A DNA stretch of 7,355 bases from contig SKWC01000405.1 of the NCBI GenBank assembly GCA_007129145.1, positions 1 to 7,355 on the forward strand, written 5' to 3'. This DNA comes from Rubritepida sp. Its GTDB lineage: Bacteria; Pseudomonadota; Alphaproteobacteria; Acetobacterales; Acetobacteraceae. The notes beneath the pieces were generated by a model, which had not been told where the DNA came from, made no database searches, and was given only the letters and a program-made list of their open reading frames with translations. The position numbers were made by a program, and so were the translations under genes. Positions 1 to 5,507 of this stretch are shown in pieces; the stretch's first letter is position 1; each line of letters begins with the position of its first letter.

Positions 1-563
1 CGCTGGTCGAGGTCTATCGCGGCTTCGAGGGGGTGGCGGCGGACATGTACCGCCTCTTCGCGGTGGCGCTGGACATGCCGGAGGATCATTTCGCGCCGCT
101 GATCCGGCGGCATTTCTCCATCCTCGGACTGCACCACTACCCGCCGCTCGATGCTCCGCCCGAGCCCGGCCAGCTGCGCACCGGCGCCCACACCGATTTC
201 GGCGCCATGACCATCCTGGCCATGACGGATGCGGTGGGCGGGCTGGAGGCGCAGCTTCCCGACGGGCGCTGGGCGCCGGTGCAGCCGCGGCCCGGCGCGC
301 TGGTGATCAACCTGGGCGACATGATGCAGCGCTGGACCAATGACGCCTGGGCCTCGACGCTGCACCGGGTGGTGAACCCGCCCGGCCTGCGCGAGGCCGC
401 GTCGCGCCGGCTGTCGGTCGGCTTCTTCGTCCATCCGGACTATGACGCCCCGATCGCGGCCCTGCCGACATGCCTCAAGCCGGGGGTGGCGCCGAACCAC
501 CCGCCGATCACCGCCGGCCAGCACATCGCCGAGAAGATCGCCCGCAGCCACGCCAAGGGCTGA
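1..563 (+). CDS. 2-oxoglutarate/Fe(II)-dependent oxygenase, isopenicillin-N-synthase-like (5' partial)
   Basis: This is the C-terminal 186 residues of a 2OG-Fe(II) dioxygenase. The frame is open to the left edge (first whole codon at 3), so the start lies outside the window; the GTG at 33 is internal. The double-stranded beta-helix core is clear. The Fe-binding H-x-D is in HTDFG (His at 189-191, Asp at 195-197), the distal Fe-binding His is in STLHRVVNP (codon 363-365), and the 2OG-binding Arg of the R-x-S motif is in RLS (Arg at 408-410). The downstream SVGFF strand is typical of the family. All four cofactor residues are present, so the enzyme should be active in the cytoplasm as an oxygenase that couples 2OG decarboxylation to oxidation of a small molecule. 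The family includes isopenicillin N synthase, ethylene-forming and gibberellin-type oxygenases; most bacterial members have no known substrate. The neighbour on the opposite strand ends 13 bp away, so there is no operon to the right. Confidence 0.93.
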   Translation, partial: LVEVYRGFEGVAADMYRLFAVALDMPEDHFAPLIRRHFSILGLHHYPPLDAPPEPGQLRTGAHTDFGAMTILAMTDAVGGLEAQLPDGRWAPVQPRPGALVINLGDMMQRWTNDAWASTLHRVVNPPGLREAASRRLSVGFFVHPDYDAPIAALPTCLKPGVAPNHPPITAGQHIAEKIARSHAKG

Positions 564-576
564 GGGCGAGGCCGCA

Positions 577-1545
577 TCAGTCCACGCGGATGTTGCCCTC
601 GCGGATCACGCGCGCCCAGCGCGCACGGTCCGCCAGGGCGAATTCGCCGAACTGCGCGGGTGTCATGTTGTCGGGAAAGGCGCCGAGTTCCTGAAGCCGG
701 CCCCGCAGGGCGGGCTGGTCGAGCAGCGCGTTCACCTCGCGGTTCATCCGCGCGACCAGTTCGGGCGGGGTGGCCGCCGCGGCCGACATCCCATACCAGC
801 CCTGCGCCTCATAGCCGGGCACACCGGACTCCACGACCGTCGGCACATCGGGCAGCGCCGCCTGGCGCGTGGTGGTGGTCACGCCCACGGCGCGCAGCCG
901 CCCGTCGCGGATGTGCTGCAGCGTGGCGGGCAGGGTGTCGCAGAGGAACTGCACCCGCCCGGCGATTGTGTCGGTGATGGAGGGGCCGCTGCCGCGGTAG
1001 GGCACATGGACGATGTCCAGGTTCGCCAACTGCTTCAGCAGCTCCACGAAGAGATGCGTGGTCGTGCCGTTGCCGCCCGAGGCATAGGACATCCGGCCCG
1101 GCTGCGCCCGCGCGAGCGCGATCAGCTCCGCCATGTTCTGCGCCGGCACGGAGGGGTGCACGCAGAACACCGCGGGCACCACCGCGACCATGGCGACGGG
1201 GGCGAGATCGCGGTTCGGATCGAAGCTCAGCGTGATCAGGTTGGGCGTGATGGCCAGCGGCCCGGTGCTGGCCAGCAGCCAGGAATAGCCATCGGCGGGG
1301 CCGCGGGCCACGAATTCCGCGCCGACCGTGCCGCCCGCGCCCACGCGGTTCTCAACGACCACGGCCTGGTTCAGCGGGCCGCGCAGCTCCTCGGCCATGA
1401 AGCGGGCGAGCAGGTCGGCCGCCCCGCCGGGCGGGAAGGGCGAGATGATCCTCACCGGCCGGCTCGGCCAGTCGCTGGCCCGGGCCGCGCCGGGCAGGAG
1501 GGGCAGGGCGGCCGCGGCGGCGGCGAGGTGGCGACGGTGGATCAT
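577..1545 (-). CDS. Bug/TctC-family tripartite tricarboxylate transporter substrate-binding protein (orphan)
   Basis: A 322-aa periplasmic binding protein of the Bug (TctC) family, at the usual length of about 320 aa. The ATG at 1545-1543 is chosen because AAGGAG lies 7 nt upstream and a signal peptide begins there: HRRH, an Ala/Leu-rich core (residues 7-21), and a likely signal peptidase I cut after ARA (residue 23). The frame is open further upstream, but only as a high-GC artefact. Family marks are WPSRPVRII then PFPPGG (36-41), VVVENRVGAGGTVG (62-75), ADGY (84-87), HVPYRG (180-185) with D192, and LPDVPT near the C-terminal lobe. Known Bug proteins bind small carboxylates or amides through paired loops around the ligand carboxylate; the ligand here is unknown. 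No TctA/TctB subunits are present. The dehydrogenase lies upstream on the same strand, 218 bp away, so co-transcription is possible but an own promoter is also plausible. Confidence 0.93.
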   Translation of the reverse strand: MIHRRHLAAAAAALPLLPGAARASDWPSRPVRIISPFPPGGAADLLARFMAEELRGPLNQAVVVENRVGAGGTVGAEFVARGPADGYSWLLASTGPLAITPNLITLSFDPNRDLAPVAMVAVVPAVFCVHPSVPAQNMAELIALARAQPGRMSYASGGNGTTTHLFVELLKQLANLDIVHVPYRGSGPSITDTIAGRVQFLCDTLPATLQHIRDGRLRAVGVTTTTRQAALPDVPTVVESGVPGYEAQGWYGMSAAAATPPELVARMNREVNALLDQPALRGRLQELGAFPDNMTPAQFGEFALADRARWARVIREGNIRVD

Positions 1546-1612
1546 TCGGTCTCTCCTTGCGCGACGGGGAAGCGGATCGACGCGGCAGGGAGCGTCCATG
1601 CCGCCCGTCCGG

Positions 1613-1624
1613 CCGGTCAACCGG
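1613..1624. promoter_or_regulatory. Operator-like palindrome upstream of the first Bug gene
   Basis: CCGGT-CA-ACCGG is a perfect inverted repeat with 5-bp arms and a 2-bp centre, 68 bp upstream of the Bug start. On the minus strand it contains TTGACC, a 5/6 match to a sigma70 -35 box, but no convincing -10 element follows at 16-18 bp. It could be a repressor or activator site over a promoter. CCGG-rich palindromes are common by chance at this GC content, so the call is weak. Confidence 0.25.
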
Positions 1625-1735
1625 AAAGCGGAGCGAAGCCGCGGCGGCAGGCACACCGATGCACCAGAAACAGGCAAATCGGCCAGCCGGCGAGGCCGAC
1701 TGGGCGTGAATGGTGCAACTGGAATGCCCGCGCGC

Positions 1736-1774
1736 CCAGCCGGTGCGGGCTGGACGGGGTGGCTCAGCCCGTCC
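1736..1774 (-). terminator. Weak hairpins at the end of the dehydrogenase gene
   Basis: Two stem-loops sit around the dehydrogenase stop codon. GGACGGG (1752-1758) pairs with CCCGTCC (1768-1774), a 7-bp stem whose 9-nt loop contains the stop. Just beyond it, CCAGCC (1736-1741) pairs with GGCTGG (1748-1753), a 6-bp stem with a 6-nt loop. They share 1752-1753, so they may be alternatives. Neither has a U-tract. They could attenuate transcription into the downstream Bug gene, or simply reflect base composition. Confidence 0.3.
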
Positions 1775-2834
1775 GCGCCGCTGCCTGCCGCCAGGCCGAC
1801 AGACGCGCCTGGAAACGCGGCAGCACCTCCGGATTGACCGGCCGCGCCGGCGGTTCGCCGGCGAAGATCGCGCGAAGCTGCTCGGCGCCGAAGGCTCCGA
1901 CGCGGCGGCGGCTGTCCTCGGTGATCCCCGCGGTGTGCGGGGTGGCGATGACGGTATCCAGCGCCAGCAGCGGATGATCCACCGGCGGCGGCTCGCGCTC
2001 CCACACATCGAGGCCCGCGCCCGCCAGATGGCCCGAGACCAGCGCCGCATGCAGCGCCGCCTCGTCATGGATGCCGAAGCGGGCGGTGTTCACCAGCACG
2101 GCGCGGGGGCGCATCAGCGCGAACTCCCGCGCGCCCAGCATGCCCGCCGTCTCGGCATTGTGCGGGCAATGCACGCTGACCACGTCGCTGGCGGCCAGCA
2201 GCGCATCCAGCGTGACCTTCTCGGCGCCGCGCCGGGTGCATTCCGCCGCGTCGAGGTAAGGATCGCAGGCCAGGATGCGGCAGCCGAAGGCCAGGCGCAG
2301 GATCTCGGCCACCCTGCGGCCGATGTTGCCCAGGCCGATGATGCCGACCGTGCGCCCCTGGATGTCGCGGCCCATCAGATCGGCCCGCCGGCGCACCGTG
2401 CCGCGCCTTGTGCCCGCATCGCCATCGGGGATGCGCTTGAGCACCGAGAGCATCATGGCCACCGCGTGCTCGGCCACGCCCTCGGCGTTGCCGCCGGTCT
2501 GGTTCACCACCAGCACGCCGGCCGCGGTGCAGGCGGGCACATCCACCGTGTCGAAGCCCGCGCCGTTCATCGAGACCACCAGCAACTCCGGCGCGCGGGC
2601 GAGGAATGCCGGCGTGACCGCATATTGCGGCGGCAGGTCGTCGCGCACCGAAGTGGCCTGGTAGGCATGCGCCCGCGCAATGGCCGCGAAATTGTCCGAC
2701 TCATTCCCTGCGAACAGAAGCTTGCACACCTGAATCGCGGGGTCCTCGGCGAGCAATTCGAGGAAGACCGGATGCTGGACGAAATCGAAATAGATCAATC
2801 GCCAAGCATATTGATCCGACGTCTGTTCCTGCAT
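1764..2834 (-). CDS. D-isomer-specific 2-hydroxyacid dehydrogenase (NAD-dependent)
   Basis: A 356-aa cytoplasmic oxidoreductase expected to interconvert a 2-hydroxyacid and a 2-oxoacid with NAD(P). The ATG at 2834-2832 is preceded by GGAGGG 6 nt upstream; a longer reading would run across the divergent promoter and antisense to the second Bug gene, so it is rejected. The N-terminal part of the substrate domain (about 1-125) has the NGAGFDTVDV segment. The Rossmann domain follows, with VGIIGLGNIGRR (G167, G169, G172) and D191 at the end of beta-2, favouring NAD over NADP. The catalytic residues are in place: R252 in VNTAR, E281 in DVWEREP and H300 in ATPHTAG. One deviation is F253, where most family members have Gly directly after the catalytic Arg (ARG becoming ARF). 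Members include phosphoglycerate, glycerate/glyoxylate and formate dehydrogenases; none is specifically indicated. The gene is divergent from the second Bug gene and lies upstream of the first, which suggests a role in processing an imported hydroxyacid. Confidence 0.92.
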   Translation of the reverse strand: MQEQTSDQYAWRLIYFDFVQHPVFLELLAEDPAIQVCKLLFAGNESDNFAAIARAHAYQATSVRDDLPPQYAVTPAFLARAPELLVVSMNGAGFDTVDVPACTAAGVLVVNQTGGNAEGVAEHAVAMMLSVLKRIPDGDAGTRRGTVRRRADLMGRDIQGRTVGIIGLGNIGRRVAEILRLAFGCRILACDPYLDAAECTRRGAEKVTLDALLAASDVVSVHCPHNAETAGMLGAREFALMRPRAVLVNTARFGIHDEAALHAALVSGHLAGAGLDVWEREPPPVDHPLLALDTVIATPHTAGITEDSRRRVGAFGAEQLRAIFAGEPPARPVNPEVLPRFQARLSAWRQAAARTG

Positions 2835-2924
2835 TCCGCGCCCTCCGATGCGCGCGCCACTTCCCGGGCGCCGCGGCACGAGCCTAGGATGCCATGAGTG
2901 GTCCGAACAACCGGAGTGACCCGC
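2835..2924. promoter_or_regulatory. Divergent control region between dehydrogenase and Bug-amidase operon
   Basis: These 90 bp separate two divergent start codons and so should carry both promoters. Each start has a good ribosome binding site within the region: GGAGGG for the dehydrogenase, and GGAG (2913-2916) placed 8 nt before the Bug ATG. Only weak core-promoter matches are visible, such as TAGGAT at 2885-2890 (+ strand, -10-like) with no matching -35. The 10-mer at 2896-2905 recurs at 2914-2923 with 8 of 10 positions identical. TCCG (2902-2905) and CGGA (2912-2915) form a small dyad. No regulator gene is present in the window. Confidence 0.5.
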
Positions 2925-3890
2925 ATGAAACGCCGCCAGACCCTCGCGCTCGGCGCGGGCCTTCTCCTCGCCGCGCCACTCGCGCATGCCCAGGCCTTCC
3001 CCACGCGGCCGGTGCGGATCGTGGTGCCCTTCGCCCCGGGCGGTGCCACCGACATCGTGGCGCGGCTGGTGGCCGAGCAGCTCGGCAGGCAGATGGGCCA
3101 GCCGGTGGTGGTCGAGAACCGGCCCGGCGCCGGCGGCACGGTGGGCTCCGATGCCGTCGCCAAGGCCGCGCCCGACGGCTACACGCTGGTGGTCTCGAAC
3201 ATCGCGGCCCATGGCGCGGGGCCGGCCATCACGGCCAGCATGCCCTATGACGCCGACCGCGACTTCACCCACATCGCGTTGATCGGCACCATCGCGAACG
3301 CGCTGGTGGTGAACCTGGACCTGCCGGTGACGACGCTGCAGGAATTCCTGGACCACGCGCGGCGCAACCCGGGGCTGTTCTTCGGCTCGGGCGGGCGCGG
3401 CACCTCGGCGCATCTCTCGGGCGAGCTGCTGAAGGCGATGACCGGCATCGACATCGTCCATGTGCCCTACCGCGGCGCGGCGCCCGCCATGGCCGATGTC
3501 ATCGCCGGCCAGATCCCCGCGGTGTTCGACGCCATCGGCTCCATCGCGCCCACCGTGCGGGCGGGGCGGCTGCGCATGCTGGCGGTGACCAGCCCCGAGC
3601 GTTCGCCCGCCATGCCCGATGTGCCGACCATGGCCGAGGCCGGGGTGCCGGGCTATGCGGCGACATCCTGGTTTGGCTTCTCCGGACCCGCCGGCATGCC
3701 GCCCGCCATCGTCGCGCGCCTCTCGGCCGAGCTGCGGACCGCCATGGCCGAGCCTTCCGTCGCCACACGCCTCGCTGACCTCGGCTTCGTGCGGCGGGAC
3801 CTCTCGCCCGCCGAATACCAGGCCTTCGTCCGCGCCGAGCTGGCGAAATGGGCCGATGTGGTCCGAAGCGCCGGGATCCGCCCCGAATGA
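2925..3890 (+). CDS. Bug/TctC-family substrate-binding protein, first gene of an amidase operon
   Basis: A 321-aa periplasmic binding protein, a paralogue of the Bug protein encoded at 577-1545. The start at ATG 2925 is supported by GGAG 8 nt upstream and by the signal peptide that begins there: KRR, a Leu/Ala core (7-20), and a likely cut after AHA (residue 22). An in-frame GTG at 2898 would add nine residues before the signal and is rejected. Family motifs are FPTRPVRIVVPFAPGG (25-40) with D43, VVVENRPGAGGTVGSDAVA (61-79), PDGYT (83-87), SGGRGTSAHL (155-164) and HVPYRG (179-184) with D191. The twin Arg followed by QTL is faintly Tat-like, but a Sec signal fits better. No TctA/TctB genes follow. 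The stop codon overlaps the next start (ATGA), so the gene is co-translated with the 55-aa protein and the amidase. This suggests that the ligand is an amide or related compound hydrolysed by that amidase. Confidence 0.94.
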   Translation: MKRRQTLALGAGLLLAAPLAHAQAFPTRPVRIVVPFAPGGATDIVARLVAEQLGRQMGQPVVVENRPGAGGTVGSDAVAKAAPDGYTLVVSNIAAHGAGPAITASMPYDADRDFTHIALIGTIANALVVNLDLPVTTLQEFLDHARRNPGLFFGSGGRGTSAHLSGELLKAMTGIDIVHVPYRGAAPAMADVIAGQIPAVFDAIGSIAPTVRAGRLRMLAVTSPERSPAMPDVPTMAEAGVPGYAATSWFGFSGPAGMPPAIVARLSAELRTAMAEPSVATRLADLGFVRRDLSPAEYQAFVRAELAKWADVVRSAGIRPE

Positions 3891-4054
3891 GCGCCCCCGC
3901 CCAGGACCCCCGCTTCAGCCCGGCCGAACAGCGCGCCATCGCCGCCGCGGTGGCCAAACTGACCGCGGCCTCGGCCGCGGAGCGCCAGGGGCGGCGCTTC
4001 GAGGATGACGCTGCCGACTTCCACGCCCTGCTTCGGGCGGCGGCACCCCGATGA
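3887..4054 (+). CDS. Small hypothetical protein, 55 aa, coupled to amidase (GatC/AtzG-like role possible)
   Basis: A 55-aa frame whose ATG overlaps the Bug stop (ATGA, 3887-3890) and whose TGA overlaps the amidase start (ATGA, 4051-4054). This double overlap is the main evidence that it is a real gene. There is no clear Shine-Dalgarno, which fits translational coupling. The product has no signal peptide, no membrane segment and no Cys. It reads as an Ala-rich amphipathic helix (about residues 9-32, from FSPAEQRAIAAAV), a basic patch (RQGRR), an acidic stretch (EDDAADF) and a short C-terminal helix ending AAAPR. I do not recognise the family with certainty. Small proteins encoded directly before amidase-signature enzymes include GatC and AtzG (DUF4089), which wrap around and stabilise the amidase. 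The size, helix-plus-tail layout and position fit such a role, but I see no diagnostic motif. Confidence 0.7.
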   Translation: MSAPAQDPRFSPAEQRAIAAAVAKLTAASAAERQGRRFEDDAADFHALLRAAAPR

Positions 4055-5454
4055 GCACGCCCCCCCCGTTCCTCGACATGACCGAGGCCGCCGAGGCGCT
4101 GGCCGCCCGGCGCGTCTCCGCGCGGGAACTCGCCGCGTTGCATCTGGCGCGCGCCGCCGCCCTGAACCCGCGCATCAACGCCTTCGTGGCGATGGAGCCA
4201 GAGGCGGCGCTGGCCGCCGCCGATGCCTCGGATGCGCGGCGGTCGCGCGGGGCGGCGCTGGGCCCGCTGGACGGCATCCCCTTCGGCTACAAGGATCTGT
4301 TCTACCGCGCGGGCCATGTCTGCGGCTGCGGCTCGCGCATCCGGGCCGAATGGGTGCCCGACACCACAGCCACCGTCGTGACCCGGCTGGAGGCGCTGGG
4401 GGTGGTGCCGCTGGGCCGGCTGCACATGACCGAATTCGCCGCGGGGCCGACCGGGCTGAACGAGCACATCGGCCATTGCCGCAACCCCTGGAACACGGAG
4501 CGCATCCCGGGTGGCTCCTCCTCGGGCTCCGGCGCGGCGCTGGCGGCGCGGATGGTCCTGGGCGCGCTGGGCTCCGACACCGGCGGCTCGGTGCGGCTGC
4601 CCGCGGCCATGTCGGGCGTCTGCGCCCTGTTCCCGACGCGCGGGCGGATCAGCCGCGCCGGCGTCGCACCGCTCGCGCCCAGCATGGACACGGCCGGGCC
4701 GATGGCGAGTTCGGTGCGCGACCTGGTGCCGCTGTTCGCCGCCATGGCGGGGCCCGATCCGCTGGATGGCTGGACCGCGCCCGAGGGTGCGGCGCGACCG
4801 CTGCCGGATGCCGGCTTCCGCGGCCTTCGGGTGGGCATCGCCACCAACCCCTGGGCGCCGGGCCCGAGCCCCGATCTGGAGCGCGCCATCGCCGAAGCCT
4901 GCGACGCGCTGCGCGCCGAGGGCGCGGAGATCCGCCCCATCGCGGTGCCGCTGATGCCTGAGGCGCTGGCGCTCGGCGCCACCATCACCCGCGCCGAGAT
5001 GTCATCGGCCCATGCGCGCTGGTTCGAGGCCGATCCCACCGCCTATGGGCGCATCCTGCGTTTCCGGCTGGGTGTGGGCATGCATGTGCCGGCCACGCAC
5101 TACATCGACGCGCAGAGCCTGCGCGGCCCCGTCTCGCGCCGCTTCGCCGAGGAGGTGTTCGGCCAGGTGGATGTGCTGATGCTTCCCGGCCTCGGCGGGG
5201 GCGCGCCGCGCATCGCCGATCTCGAGCCGAATGAGGAGAACATCGAGACGGTCTGGGCGCAGATCGGCGACTGGACGCGGCCATTCAACTACCTCGGCGT
5301 GCCGGCGCTCTCCGTGCCCTGCGGCTTCGACGCGGATGGCCTGCCGCTCGGCGTGCAGCTCATCGGCCGGCACTTCGACGATGAGCGCCTGCTGGCGCTC
5401 GGCCTGCGCTGGCAGGCGATGACCGACTGGCACCGCCGCCTGCCGCCGCTGTAG
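4051..5454 (+). CDS. Amidase signature family hydrolase
   Basis: A 467-aa cytoplasmic amidase of the amidase-signature (GatA/FAAH) superfamily, at the usual length. The Ser-cisSer-Lys triad is complete: K81 in GIPFGYKDLF, cis-Ser S156 in the GGSSSGSG loop, and nucleophile S180 in SDTGGSVRLPA, with the family's 24-residue spacing between the two serines. The C-terminal block FNYLGVPALSVPCGF, then GLPLGVQLIG, is also typical. It should hydrolyse a carboxamide to acid plus ammonia or amine. It is probably not a true tRNA-dependent amidotransferase GatA, because no gatB is present and the neighbours are catabolic. The start overlaps the stop of the 55-aa gene (ATGA), and no strong Shine-Dalgarno is visible, so translation likely depends on coupling. 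It is the last gene of its operon; a strong hairpin begins 27 bp after the stop. The substrate is not deducible. Confidence 0.95.
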   Translation: MSTPPPFLDMTEAAEALAARRVSARELAALHLARAAALNPRINAFVAMEPEAALAAADASDARRSRGAALGPLDGIPFGYKDLFYRAGHVCGCGSRIRAEWVPDTTATVVTRLEALGVVPLGRLHMTEFAAGPTGLNEHIGHCRNPWNTERIPGGSSSGSGAALAARMVLGALGSDTGGSVRLPAAMSGVCALFPTRGRISRAGVAPLAPSMDTAGPMASSVRDLVPLFAAMAGPDPLDGWTAPEGAARPLPDAGFRGLRVGIATNPWAPGPSPDLERAIAEACDALRAEGAEIRPIAVPLMPEALALGATITRAEMSSAHARWFEADPTAYGRILRFRLGVGMHVPATHYIDAQSLRGPVSRRFAEEVFGQVDVLMLPGLGGGAPRIADLEPNEENIETVWAQIGDWTRPFNYLGVPALSVPCGFDADGLPLGVQLIGRHFDDERLLALGLRWQAMTDWHRRLPPL

Positions 5455-5481
5455 GGCGCTTCGGCGCAAGGCATGGCCCGA

Positions 5482-5507
5482 GGCGGGCTGAACCGGCTCA
5501 GCCCGCC
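5482..5507. terminator. Bidirectional hairpin between convergent amidase genes
   Basis: GGCGGGCTGA (5482-5491) and TCAGCCCGCC (5498-5507) form a perfect 10-bp, GC-rich stem with a 6-nt loop. It lies downstream of the plus-strand amidase. On the minus strand the stem includes the last codons and the TGA stop (5500-5498) of the second amidase. There is no T-tract on either side, so a classical intrinsic terminator is not proven. In GC-rich genomes such U-less hairpins at convergent ends are commonly taken as terminators or as 3'-end stabilisers. Confidence 0.65.

Noticed and set aside
560..580. CTGA/TCAG pairing of the two converging stop codons between the oxygenase and the first Bug gene
   Set aside because: The stem is only 4 bp with a 13-nt loop, too weak to call a terminator.
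442..1977. Long plus-strand open frame (511 codons) covering the first Bug gene and part of the dehydrogenase
   Set aside because: It is antisense to two clearly recognisable genes, is rich in Arg/Gly/His/Ala with no domain, and also overlaps the end of the oxygenase. This is the usual high-GC shadow frame.
1546..2004. In-frame upstream extension of the first Bug gene on the minus strand
   Set aside because: The extension runs out of frame over the dehydrogenase and would bury the signal peptide. The ATG at 1545 has both a Shine-Dalgarno and a signal peptide.
2835..3461. In-frame N-terminal extension of the dehydrogenase on the minus strand
   Set aside because: It would be antisense to the second Bug gene and cross the divergent promoter region. 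The ATG at 2834 has a good ribosome binding site and gives a normal family length.
3499..4476. Minus-strand open frame of 325 codons opposite the second Bug gene, the small gene and the amidase
   Set aside because: It spans three well-supported plus-strand genes and has no recognisable motif or ribosome binding site.
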